Assembly: GCF_023078375.1 (NCBI RefSeq)
Contig: NZ_CP095554.1
Span: forward strand, 3,774,501-3,838,500
DNA: 64,000 nucleotides
Reading direction: 5' to 3'
Source: Roseomonas gilardii subsp. gilardii
GTDB taxonomy: Bacteria; Pseudomonadota; Alphaproteobacteria; Acetobacterales; Acetobacteraceae
Positions 56,359-64,000 of this stretch are shown one piece after another. Under the pieces are notes generated by a model. That model was not told the DNA's origin. It worked only from the letters and a program-made list of their open reading frames with translations, and did no database searches. The position numbers and the translations under genes were made by a program. The first letter of the stretch is position 1. Each line of letters starts with the position of its first letter.

Positions 56359-57155
56359 TTGGGTTTCTGGGGCAAGATCATCGGCAGTGCGCTCGGCTTC
56401 GCGGTCGGCGGCCCCTTCGGCGCCATGCTCGGCGCCTCGCTGGGCCATGCCGCCGACGAGGGCGCGCTGCGCGGCGCCCTGCCGGGCGGCGCCAACCTCG
56501 CGGGGCTGCTCGGCTCGCGCGAAACGATCTTCGCCATCTCCGTCGTGGTGCTGTCCGCCAAGCTTGCGAAATGCGACGGGCCGGTGCGGCGCGCGGAGAT
56601 CGACGCCTTCAAGATGCAGTTCCGCATCCCGCCCGAGAACATGAAGGACGTGGGCGAGCTCTTCGACCGGGCCCGCGACAGCGCCGAGGGCTACGAGCCC
56701 TATGCCCAGAAGCTGGGCGAGGCCTTCGCCGGTGAGAAGGGCATGCTGGAGGATGTGCTGGCCGCCCTCGCCGCATCGCCACGGTGGACGGGCCGCTGAA
56801 CCAGGCGGAATACCGCTTCCTGGGCAATGTCCACCGCCTCCTCGCCCTCGACCTTCCGGCCTGGGAGCGCGCCAGCCAGGGCCGTCCGCGCCATTTCGGC
56901 CCGGAAGGCTCCTATCAGGGTGGCGCCCGTGCCCCGGCGGTGAGCGAGGGGCCCGACCCCTATGCCACGCTGGGCCTGGCCCCTGGCGCCAGCAACGAGG
57001 CGGTGCGCGCCGCCTGGCGCGGCCTGATCCGGGAGAACCACCCGGATGCCCTCGCCGCCCGCGGCATGTCCGCGGAGCTGGTGCGGCGGGCCACCACACG
57101 CATGGCCGAAATCAACGCGGCCTGGGACCGGATCAAGCGGGAGCGCGGCCTTTGA
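56359..57155 (+). CDS. DjlA-like protein (TerB domain plus J domain), one apparent frameshift
   Basis: The first part (from TTG 56359) has a Gly/Ala membrane-like segment (IGSALGFAVGGPFGAMLGASLG) and a TerB-like domain (VVLSAKLAKCDGPVRRAEIDAFK). The frame is lost near 56771; one added C gives LARIATVDGPLNQAEYRFLGNVHRLL and leads to a C-terminal J domain (DPYATLGLAPGASNEAVRAAWR) with the HPD motif in ENHPDALAAR. The restored protein is about 265 residues, as in alphaproteobacterial DjlA-type co-chaperones. The stop overlaps the amidase start (TTGA), so they form a unit. Confidence 0.82.
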
Positions 57156-57880
57156 CGACCAGCAGCCTGTCCATCCTGGATCTGCCGAGCCCCAACCAGG
57201 ATGACCGCCCCGGCGACATGCCGGTGGACATGCTGATCCTCCACTACACGGACATGGAAAGCGGCGCGGCGGCCATCGAGCGGCTGCGCGACCCGGTGGC
57301 CAAGGTCTCCTCCCATTATGTCGTGGAGGAGGACGGGAGAATCTTCCGGCTGGTGCCGGAGCACCGCCGCGCCTTCCATGCCGGCATCTCCCACTGGCGC
57401 GGGCACGACACGCTGAACGGCCGCTCGATCGGCATCGAGGTGGTCAATCCCGGCCATTCCTGCGGCTACCGCCCCTTCCCCGCCCTGCAGATGGCCGCCC
57501 TCTGCGACCTCTGCCTGGAGATCCTGTCCCGCTGGCCCATCCCGGCCCGCAACGTGGTCGGCCATTCCGACGTGGCGCCGGACCGCAAGATCGACCCGGG
57601 CGAGCTGTTCGACTGGCAGGGCCTGGCCGCCAACGGCGTCGGCCTCTGGCCCGCCGGCGTGTCCGGCCATTCCACGCGGCCGCGCCAGGACGGCACGGCC
57701 CGTGCCCTGCCGCTCCTCCGGGCCATCGGCTACCCGGTCGATCCGGCGCGGCCGGATGTCGTCCTGTCCGCCTTCCAGCGCCACTGGCGGCAGGAAACCG
57801 TTTCGGGGGAGGCCGACTCGGGCACGCTCGCCCGGATCGAGGCCGTCGCCGCGCTCTGCGGCATCGCGCCCGGCGACTGA
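57152..57880 (+). CDS. N-acetylmuramoyl-L-alanine amidase (AmiD/AmpD-like)
   Basis: This 242-residue zinc amidase cuts the amide bond between muramic acid and the stem peptide. DMLILHYTDM gives the first zinc histidine, SSHYVVEEDG and GRSIGIEVVNPG the active-site region, and VVGHSDVAPDRKIDPGELFDW the second and third metal ligands. A C-terminal region of about 60 residues (VVLSAFQRHWRQE) resembles a peptidoglycan-binding domain. No signal peptide is visible, which favours a cytosolic recycling role. The TTG at 57152 overlaps the upstream stop by four bases. Confidence 0.88.
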   Translation: MTTSSLSILDLPSPNQDDRPGDMPVDMLILHYTDMESGAAAIERLRDPVAKVSSHYVVEEDGRIFRLVPEHRRAFHAGISHWRGHDTLNGRSIGIEVVNPGHSCGYRPFPALQMAALCDLCLEILSRWPIPARNVVGHSDVAPDRKIDPGELFDWQGLAANGVGLWPAGVSGHSTRPRQDGTARALPLLRAIGYPVDPARPDVVLSAFQRHWRQETVSGEADSGTLARIEAVAALCGIAPGD

Positions 57881-57957
57881 CAGGCGGCTTCCGCTCCGCC
57901 GGCCCAGTCTGGTTGGGCGGCTTGCGCCGATTCGCCGGAAGCCCCATACCCCGCCTC

Positions 57958-58387
57958 GCCAGATGGTCGGACGGCCGCGGTCCGGGCTCAGCCCGAATCG
58001 AGGAAAGTCCGGGCTCCACGGAAAAGCGGTGCCGGCTAACGGCCGGCGGGGGTCAAACCCCAGGGAAAGTGCCACAGAAAACAGACCGCCCGGCCGGACC
58101 GGTGCCCTCGTGGCGCCGCAACCCTGCCGGGTAAGGGTGAAAAGGTGCGGCAAGAGCGCACCGCGCCCCCGGCAACGGGGGCGGCACGGTAAACCCCACC
58201 GGGAGCAAGACCGAATAGGGGCGGCCGGCGAGCGCGGCGGATTCGTCCGTTCCGCGCCGGCGCAGGGGTTTTTCCGCCTCGCCGCCCGGGTTGGTCGCGT
58301 GAGGCGCGCCGCGAGGCGCGTCCCAGAGGAATGGTCGTCCACCGTCCGAGAGGGCGGTGACAGAACCCGGCTTACAGACCATCTGGC
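57958..58387 (+). ncRNA. rnpB: RNase P RNA, bacterial type A
   Basis: The 430-base segment is the catalytic RNA that matures tRNA 5' ends. Conserved parts in order are GAGGAAAGTCCGGGCTCC (start of P4), ACAGAAAACAGACC, GGGTGAAAAGGTGCGG, AAGAGCGCACC, GTAAACCCCACC.GGAGCAAGACC and, at the 3' side, ACAGAACCCGGCTTAC. The ends GCCAGATGGTC (57958) and GACCATCTGGC (58377-58387) pair perfectly over 11 bases to close helix P1. It lies directly upstream of the mraZ cluster, as in many Alphaproteobacteria. Confidence 0.96.
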
Positions 58388-58436
58388 GCCCACCCCCTCC
58401 CAACCACCCGTATAAGTTGTTGTTTCGCTGGGTCGC

Positions 58437-58470
58437 CGCTTGAAGCAAGCGCCGCAAACCCCTGTTTTTT
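58437..58470 (+). terminator. Possible terminator after rnpB
   Basis: CGCTTG (58437-58442) and CAAGCG (58446-58451) pair around a 3-base loop, and a run of six T follows at 58465-58470. The gap between stem and T run is larger than usual, so this is tentative. Confidence 0.35.
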
Positions 58471-58590
58471 CATGTGTCACGCCGGCAACACTGCCCCGTA
58501 ACCACGCACCATCTCGTGCAGGGCTCGTCTTCGTCCTTGGCGGGGCTCCATTGCCCATGATATCCCGTGTCATCCCGTGAGGCTCAGATC

Positions 58591-58645
58591 CTGAGGGGGG
58601 CTGAGGGGCCTGCGGGTGGTCGGGCGAGCCGGTGGGATCGGGGGT
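58591..58645 (+). promoter_or_regulatory. Phased G-box array before mraZ (candidate MraZ sites)
   Basis: G-rich words recur about every 10 bases (CTGAGGGGGG, CTGAGGGGCC, TGCGGGTGGT, CGGGCG, GGTGGGATCG, GGGGTC). MraZ is known to bind TGGG-type boxes repeated every 10 bases upstream of its own operon, so this looks like the autoregulatory region. The remaining gap between rnpB and mraZ shows nothing else; a tandem ATCCCGTG word lies just upstream. Confidence 0.35.
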
Positions 58646-58739
58646 CCCGCCGGCCGCTGTCCCGACCGGATCAGGGGGCTGGCCGGACCGCGCCTGCGCC
58701 GCCCCTGGAACCCTTGGGGGAGGGGGATGATCGACGCGC

Positions 58740-59234
58740 ATGTCCCTCTTCCTGGGCACCATCACCAACAAGCTGGACAAGAAGGGGCGAGTCTCCATTC
58801 CCGCCCCGTACCGCTCCCTGATGGCCCGCCTGGGCGTCGAGGAACTGATCCTGCGCCCTTATCACCTGGACCCCTGTGTCGAGGGCTGGCCGCAGAGCGC
58901 CTTCGAGCAGTATTCCGCCGATGCCCAGCCCGCCGATCCTTTCGAGGACCCGCAGGACGACCTGTTGCTGACCCTCTTTTCCCAGGCCGAGAGCATCCGC
59001 CCGGATTCCGAGGGCCGCGTGGTGCTCAGCGAGGCTTTGATCGCCCATGCCAACCTCACCGAGAGCGTGGCCTTCGCCGGGCTGGGCAAGAAATTCCAGA
59101 TCTGGGAACCCAGCACGCTGAAGGAACGACAGGCCGCCGCCATGAAGGCACGGCAGGAGAAGCAGCGCGCCCGCGAGGCCCTGCAGACCGCCCTGGGCAT
59201 CGACGGCCGCCGGGGCGGCAGGGACGAAGCATGA
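58740..59234 (+). CDS. mraZ: Transcriptional regulator MraZ
   Basis: This 164-residue DNA-binding protein is the first gene of the dcw cluster. It has two SpoVT/AbrB-like swapped-hairpin repeats: [17 protein letters not shown] (about residues 10-26) and [17 protein letters not shown] (about 84-100). The C-terminus is basic and helical ([19 protein letters not shown]). MraZ forms oligomeric rings and represses its own operon through upstream G boxes. Its stop overlaps the rsmH start by four bases (ATGA). Confidence 0.96.
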   Translation: MSLFLGTITNKLDKKGRVSIPAPYRSLMARLGVEELILRPYHLDPCVEGWPQSAFEQYSADAQPADPFEDPQDDLLLTLFSQAESIRPDSEGRVVLSEALIAHANLTESVAFAGLGKKFQIWEPSTLKERQAAAMKARQEKQRAREALQTALGIDGRRGGRDEA

Positions 59235-60214
59235 ACGGGGGCATGAGCGGGGACATGAGCGACGGACTCGATTTCGCCCGGCGCCAGGGCCATGCCCCGG
59301 TGATGCTGCGGGAGGTGCTGGCCAGCCTCGCCCCGCGCGACGGCGGCCACTACCTCGACGGCACGTTCGGCGGTGGCGGCTATACCGCCGCGATCCTGGA
59401 GGCCGCGGACTGCACCGTCTGGGCGGTGGACCGCGACCCGGACGCGATCGCCCGCGGCGCCGCCCTGGCGGAACGCTTCGCCGGCCGCCTGCGCCTGATC
59501 CCCGGCCGCTTCGGCGACCTCGCCGGGCTGGCCGCCGAACACGGCATCCCGCCGCTGGACGGCGTGGTCTTCGATCTCGGCGTCTCCTCCTTCCAGCTCG
59601 ACCAGGCCGAGCGCGGCTTTTCCTTCCGCGCCGATGGGCCGCTCGACATGCGGATGGAGCGCGAAGGACCCTCGGCGGCCGATCTGGTGAACAGCCTGCC
59701 CGAGCGCGAGCTGGCCGACATCCTCTGGCAACTGGGCGAGGAGCGGCATTCCCGCCGCGTCGCCCGCGCCATCCTCGCCGCCCGGGCCGAGGCGCCGATC
59801 ACCACCACGCTGCGGCTGGCCGAGATCGTGCGCGGCGCCGTGCCGCGCGATCCGTCCGGCATCGACGGCGCCACCCGCTCCTTCCAGGCGCTGCGCCTCA
59901 AGGTGAATGACGAGCTGGGCGAGGTGGAGCGCGGACTCGCCGCCGGGGCCGAGGCCCTGGCCCCGGGCGGCCGCCTCGTCGTCGTCGCCTTCCATTCGCT
60001 GGAGGACCGGATCGTGAAGCGCTTCCTGCGCGACGCCAGCGGCCGCACGCCCGCCGCCTCCCGGCACGATCCGGCCGCGCTCCGCCCCCGGGCGGAGACC
60101 CAGCGCTTCCGGCTGCTGACCCATTCCGCCCTCCGCCCGGAGGCGGAGGAGACCCGTTCCAACCCGCGCGCCCGCTCCGCGAGGCTGCGCGCCATGGAGA
60201 GGCTTGCCCCATGA
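59231..60214 (+). CDS. rsmH: 16S rRNA (cytosine-1402-N4) methyltransferase
   Basis: This 327-residue SAM-dependent enzyme methylates C1402 in the ribosomal P site. Signatures: [32 protein letters not shown] (SAM motif), [51 protein letters not shown] and [14 protein letters not shown]. Length is normal. ATGA overlaps join it to mraZ and to ftsL, so the genes are cotranslated. Confidence 0.97.
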   Translation: MNGGMSGDMSDGLDFARRQGHAPVMLREVLASLAPRDGGHYLDGTFGGGGYTAAILEAADCTVWAVDRDPDAIARGAALAERFAGRLRLIPGRFGDLAGLAAEHGIPPLDGVVFDLGVSSFQLDQAERGFSFRADGPLDMRMEREGPSAADLVNSLPERELADILWQLGEERHSRRVARAILAARAEAPITTTLRLAEIVRGAVPRDPSGIDGATRSFQALRLKVNDELGEVERGLAAGAEALAPGGRLVVVAFHSLEDRIVKRFLRDASGRTPAASRHDPAALRPRAETQRFRLLTHSALRPEAEETRSNPRARSARLRAMERLAP

Positions 60215-61107
60215 TACGCCCGCTGACGCTGCTCACTCTTCTCGCCGCCAGCGGGGCCGGGCTGCATCTGTACAAGGTGAAGCACGAGGTCGCCCTGCTG
60301 GACCGGGAGCTGGCCCAGATCCAGGCGCAGGCCGAGGCCGCCAAGGCCCGCACCGGCATCCTGAAGGCCGAGTGGCAGCTCCTGAACGAACCCGAGCGGC
60401 TGCGCCGGAACGTCGAGCAGTACCTGCCGCTCGACACCATGCAGCCGAACCAGTTCATCCGCGCCGCCGATATCGACAAGCGCCTGCCGCAGGCCGTGGC
60501 CTTCGCCGGGCCGCGCAACCTCTTCGCCGTGCCGGCCGAGACCGCGGTGGCCGCGGCCGAGACGCCCGCGCAGGACGAGACGGCGGCCCATGCGCCGGAA
60601 GCCCCGGCCGCGCTGGCCGCCGCCGCGGTCGCGGCCGCCCCGGCGGTGCGCGCCGCCGAGGCAGCGCCGGCCATGCGGAGCAGCGAAGCCGCCTCGCCGG
60701 TCAAGACGGCCGAGAGCCCGGCCCGCGCCGCCAGCCCGCGCAAGACCGAGACGGCCGAGCGCCCCGCGCGCCGCGAGGCGGAGCCCGCCCGCCGCGAACT
60801 GGCGCGCCATGCCGAACCCGCGCCCCGCGTCCTGGAGGCGGTGGAGCGGCGTGAGCAGGCGCCGCGCGCCGTGCCGGTGGCCGCCCGGCCCACGCCGGTC
60901 CCGCCGCCCCGGCCGGTGGCACCTCAGATAGCGCCGCAGGTGGCCGAGGCCGCGCCCATCCCGGGCCAGGGCCGTCCGCTCTACCGCCCGGCCATGGCCG
61001 CGCCGCCGGTCCCCTCCACCTCCGCCCTGGGTGGCGTGCGCAGCATGCTCGCCCCGCCGGTGCCGCTGGCGCCGCCCGTGCCCGTCGCCTCCGCCGCCAC
61101 GCGATGA
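60211..61107 (+). CDS. ftsL: Cell-division protein FtsL with a long disordered tail
   Basis: The first 110 or so residues are FtsL: a membrane helix ([17 protein letters not shown]), a periplasmic coiled coil ([31 protein letters not shown]) and the family phrase [18 protein letters not shown]. FtsL joins FtsB and FtsQ to activate septal peptidoglycan synthesis. After residue 115 there is an unusual extension of about 180 Ala/Pro/Arg/Glu-rich residues with no fold. Position between rsmH and ftsI confirms the assignment. It overlaps both neighbours by four bases. Confidence 0.92.
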   Translation: MIRPLTLLTLLAASGAGLHLYKVKHEVALLDRELAQIQAQAEAAKARTGILKAEWQLLNEPERLRRNVEQYLPLDTMQPNQFIRAADIDKRLPQAVAFAGPRNLFAVPAETAVAAAETPAQDETAAHAPEAPAALAAAAVAAAPAVRAAEAAPAMRSSEAASPVKTAESPARAASPRKTETAERPARREAEPARRELARHAEPAPRVLEAVERREQAPRAVPVAARPTPVPPPRPVAPQIAPQVAEAAPIPGQGRPLYRPAMAAPPVPSTSALGGVRSMLAPPVPLAPPVPVASAATR

Positions 61108-63089
61108 CCTCGCCCCGCGCCCCGAGGGCCGACGACGCCCCGCCACTGCTCCATACCCGCGCGCGGGTGGAGGGCCGGCATCCTGGTGCGGGCGGGCGCG
61201 GACGTGGCTCGCAGCCCGACCTCGCCCGCCGCGCCGCGCTGGAACGTTCGCGCGGGCGCCTGGTGATCACCGCGCTGGGCTTCGGCCTGCTCTTCGCGGC
61301 GGTGGGCGCGAAGCTCACCCTCGCCACGCTGATCGACCCGCGGGAGCCGCGGCGGATCGCCATGCGCCCCAATACGGGCGCGCCCGTGGCCACCACCGCC
61401 TCGCGTGCCCCGATCACCGACCGCAACGGGGAGATCCTGGCCGTCTCGCTGCCGGTGACGGAGCTGGTCGCCAACCCGAAGGTGATCGAGAACCCGGCCG
61501 AGGTCGCCGGCAAGCTGGTCAAGATCCTGCCGCAGATGGACCGCGACAAGCTGACCGCGCGCCTCTCCGGCGACCGCCAGTTCGTCTACATCGCCCGCGC
61601 CCTGACGCCGCGGCAGACCCAGGCGGTGAACGACCTCGGCGTGGCCGGGCTGGAATTCCACACCTCCGAGCGCCGCTACTATCCGCAGGGGCGTGCCGCC
61701 GTGCATGTGCTCGGCAATGTGGACGTGGACAACGAGGGCATCTCGGGCGTCGAGCGCTTCTTCAACGAGCGCCTGCGCCTGAAGCCGGACGAAGAGCTGC
61801 GCCTCTCCCTCGACGTGCGCGCCCAGGTGGCGATGCGGGACTCGCTGCAACAGGCGATCAACGACTTCAACGGCATCGGCGGCGCCGCCATCCTGGAGGA
61901 TGTGCGCACCGGCGAGATCATCACCATGATCTCGCTGCCCGACTACGATGCCGGCGATATCGGCGGCGCCACGCCGGAACAGCGTTTCAACCGCGCGACC
62001 GTGGGCACCTACGAACCCGGCTCGACCTTCAAGCTGCTCACCGTCTCGATGGCGCTGGAGAGCGGCACCAGCAACCTCTACAGCACCTTCGACGCCAGGA
62101 ACCCGATCCGCATCGGCCGCTTCACGATCCGGGACTTCCAGGGCAAGAACCGCGTCCTCGCCCTGCCGGAGGTCATCGCCTACTCCTCGAATCTCGGCGC
62201 CGCGCGCATGGCCTGGGCCGCGGGGCCGCAACGGCAGCGCGACTTCCTGCTGCGCATGAACATGCTCTCGAAGCTGCATCTGGAACTGCCCGAGCTGGCC
62301 ACGCCCCTGGCCCCGCCCGCCTCGCTCTGGAAGGAGGCAAGCACCTACACCATCGCCTTCGGACAGGGCATCAGCGTCACGCCGCTGCACGTGGTCAACG
62401 CCATCTCCACCATCGCCAATGGCGGCACGCTGCGGCAGCCCACGCTGGTGGCGCAGCCGCCCGGCGTCGAGCGTCCCGGCACGCGCGTGATCTCGGAGAC
62501 AACCACGGCGCTGGTGCGCAAGCTGATGCGCATCGTGGTGACGGATGGCTTCGGCAAGACCGCCGAGGTTCCCGGCTACTTCCCCGGCGGCAAGACCGGC
62601 ACGGCGCAGAAGGCCGGCGCGCATGGCGGCTACGTCCAGGGCAAGCGCATCGCCGCCTTCGTCGCGGCCTTCCCAATGCAGGCGCCTCGCTACGCCATCT
62701 ACATGATGATCGACGAGCCGAAGCCGAACGCGAAGAGCTACGGCTACGCCACCGCCGGCTGGGTGGCAGCCCCCGCCGCCGGCCGCGCCATCGCCCGCGT
62801 TGCCCCGATCCTCGGCATGGTGCCGGACGATCCCAAGGACCCGGCGATCAACCAGGCGCTCTACATCCCGCTGCAGCCCGGCCGTGGCCCGGCGCCCTCC
62901 GCACCGCCAGCCGGCAAGCCCGCCCAGGCTGCCGCGCCTGCCACCACCCGCCCTGCCTCCACGCCGATGCGGGCCGCGCCGCCGGCCACCGCCACGCCGC
63001 CCGGCACGCCGGAACACCCCGCGCGCGGTCCGTTGCGCGTCACCGATGCCAGCGAATGGCGCAACCGGGAGGCCGCGCTGCCACGATGA
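61104..63089 (+). CDS. ftsI: Penicillin-binding protein 3 (septal transpeptidase)
   Basis: This 661-residue class B PBP cross-links septal peptidoglycan. A basic cytosolic N-terminus leads to one membrane helix (LVITALGFGLLFAAVGAKLTLATL, about residues 53-76). The dimerisation domain starts RAPITDRNGEILAVSLP. The transpeptidase domain has PGSTFK (Ser near 307, Lys near 310), the SSN motif in YSSNLGAARM, and KTGTAQ (near 497). The C-terminal 60 residues are a Pro/Ala tail. ATGA overlaps join it to ftsL and murE. Confidence 0.97.
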   Translation: MTSPRAPRADDAPPLLHTRARVEGRHPGAGGRGRGSQPDLARRAALERSRGRLVITALGFGLLFAAVGAKLTLATLIDPREPRRIAMRPNTGAPVATTASRAPITDRNGEILAVSLPVTELVANPKVIENPAEVAGKLVKILPQMDRDKLTARLSGDRQFVYIARALTPRQTQAVNDLGVAGLEFHTSERRYYPQGRAAVHVLGNVDVDNEGISGVERFFNERLRLKPDEELRLSLDVRAQVAMRDSLQQAINDFNGIGGAAILEDVRTGEIITMISLPDYDAGDIGGATPEQRFNRATVGTYEPGSTFKLLTVSMALESGTSNLYSTFDARNPIRIGRFTIRDFQGKNRVLALPEVIAYSSNLGAARMAWAAGPQRQRDFLLRMNMLSKLHLELPELATPLAPPASLWKEASTYTIAFGQGISVTPLHVVNAISTIANGGTLRQPTLVAQPPGVERPGTRVISETTTALVRKLMRIVVTDGFGKTAEVPGYFPGGKTGTAQKAGAHGGYVQGKRIAAFVAAFPMQAPRYAIYMMIDEPKPNAKSYGYATAGWVAAPAAGRAIARVAPILGMVPDDPKDPAINQALYIPLQPGRGPAPSAPPAGKPAQAAAPATTRPASTPMRAAPPATATPPGTPEHPARGPLRVTDASEWRNREAALPR

Positions 63090-64000
63090 CGACCGCGACC
63101 GCCCCAGGGCCTGGGGGTGCCGCGATCGCTCTCGGACAGCTCGCGCGCGCCATGGGCCTTCCCCGGCCGGAAGGCGATCCCGCCATCGCCGGGCTGACCG
63201 CCGACAGCCGCGCCGTGGCGCCGGGATTCCTCTTCGCCGCCCTGCCCGGCTCGCGCACCGACGGGCGCGCCCATATCGGCGATGCGGTGGCGCGCGGCGC
63301 CGCCGCGGTGCTGGCGCCCGAGGGCACCGCCTGGCCGGAAGGTGTCCCCGCCCACCCGCTCCTCACCGCGCCGGACGCCCGCCGCGCCCTGTCGCTGGCC
63401 GCCGCCGCCTTCCACGGCGCGCAGCCGGAGGTGCTGGTCGCCGTCACCGGCACCAACGGCAAGACCAGCACGGTCGATTTCCTGCGCCAGATCTGGGCCC
63501 TGGCCGGCCGCCACGCCGCCTCGCTCGGCACGCTGGGCCTGCGGGCCGAGGGCTTCCCACCCGGCCCTTCCCTCACCACGCCGGACCCGGTGACGCTGCA
63601 TGCCACCCTCGCGGACCTTGCCCGGGCCGGCGTCACCCATGCGGCGATGGAGGCCTCCTCGCACGGGCTCGACCAGCGGCGCCTGGACGGGGTGCACCTC
63701 GCCGCGGCGGGCTTTTCCAACCTGACGCGCGACCATCTCGACTACCATGGCGGCATGGCGGGCTACCGCGCCGCCAAGCTGCGCCTCTTCGGGACCGTCC
63801 TGCCGCCCGGCGCCCCCGCCGTGGCCAATGCCGACATGGAGCCGGAAACGCTTGCGGCCCTGCGGGCCATCGCCCGCGACCGGAGCCTGCGCCTGCTCAC
63901 CGTGGGCGAGGCGGGCCATGACATCCGCCTGCTGCACCATACTCCGCTGCCCGAGGGCCAGGCGCTGGAGCTGGAGGTCTTCGGGCGCCGCGCCGGCCTT
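63086..64000 (+). CDS. murE: UDP-MurNAc-tripeptide synthetase, N-terminal part (runs off the window)
   Basis: The frame starts at ATG 63086, inside the ftsI stop, and stays open to the window edge (305 residues). It is MurE: the N-terminal UDP-binding domain (LTADSRAVAPGFLFAALPG), then the ATP-binding VTGTNGKTSTVDFLRQ (about residues 119-134), TTPDPVTLHATLADLARAGVTHAAMEASSHGLDQRRLDGV and NLTRDHLDYHGGMAGYRAAKLRLF, which contains the carbamylated-lysine region. The enzyme adds the third amino acid (meso-diaminopimelate in Gram-negatives) to the stem peptide. The DAP-recognition motif lies beyond the window. Confidence 0.96.
   Translation, partial: MTTATAPGPGGAAIALGQLARAMGLPRPEGDPAIAGLTADSRAVAPGFLFAALPGSRTDGRAHIGDAVARGAAAVLAPEGTAWPEGVPAHPLLTAPDARRALSLAAAAFHGAQPEVLVAVTGTNGKTSTVDFLRQIWALAGRHAASLGTLGLRAEGFPPGPSLTTPDPVTLHATLADLARAGVTHAAMEASSHGLDQRRLDGVHLAAAGFSNLTRDHLDYHGGMAGYRAAKLRLFGTVLPPGAPAVANADMEPETLAALRAIARDRSLRLLTVGEAGHDIRLLHHTPLPEGQALELEVFGRRAGL

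Noticed and set aside
1-64000. tRNA genes, insertion sequences, prophage
   Set aside because: No cloverleaf, transposase, integrase or attachment-site pair was found on reading both strands.

Overview
The window is GC-rich (about 70 percent by eye) and densely coded. It reads as a chromosomal stretch of an alphaproteobacterium, most likely Acetobacteraceae (Roseomonas-like). This is an inference from gene content: UPF0262, DUF983, a Bug-type tricarboxylate receptor, an SPL-like radical SAM protein, a class II CPD photolyase, an Anbu proteasome-like cluster, EcfG-style stress genes, and rnpB directly before the division and cell-wall (dcw) cluster. No prophage, insertion sequence, CRISPR array, tRNA or rRNA gene was seen.

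Layout. 1-9.2 kb holds a partial membrane protein, an SDR, a small exported protein, an AlkA-type glycosylase, a phosphoesterase, an esterase, a quinone oxidoreductase, two orphan periplasmic binding proteins and a PLP-fold enzyme that lacks its Schiff-base lysine. 9.5-15 kb holds DUF983, UPF0262, mtnA, the photolyase and tyrS. 15-22.7 kb holds two tiny membrane ORFs coupled to a giant AsmA/YhdP-like protein, divergent from glnE, which overlaps a bcp peroxiredoxin. 22.8-31.5 kb holds a YqaA protein, the SPL-like protein, an OmpR/EnvZ-type two-component pair, a second AlkA, an aminotransferase, an XRE regulator and a KefB/YbaL antiporter. 32-35.2 kb is an ATP-grasp, alpha-E and Anbu operon. 35.3-40.1 kb holds a lytic transglycosylase ending in a 29-copy 7-bp tandem repeat, then a ligase-associated exonuclease and ATP-dependent DNA ligase pair. 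40-48.4 kb holds stress genes, icd, an oligopeptide-binding protein, a methyltransferase and a FAD oxidoreductase. 48.4-57.9 kb holds a second AsmA protein, a hydantoinase/oxoprolinase broken by an amber codon, a GST, a DjlA-like protein and an amidase. 58 kb to the end is rnpB followed by mraZ-rsmH-ftsL-ftsI-murE, each gene overlapping the next by 4 bases.

Two window-wide signals stand out. First, ten reading-frame breaks in eight genes are all restored by adding one base, nearly always in a C or G run. This points to systematic deletion errors in the sequence rather than gene decay. Second, a structured intergenic element is present in two clear copies (11834-12012 and 35348-35525) and probably a third (about 24606-24818); one of its hairpins has entirely different arm sequences in the two clear copies yet still pairs.

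The best leads for something undescribed are the Anbu, ATP-grasp and alpha-E operon without its usual transglutaminase neighbour, the lysine-less PLP enzyme, the structured repeat family, and the 29 x 7 bp array fused to a transglycosylase stop codon.
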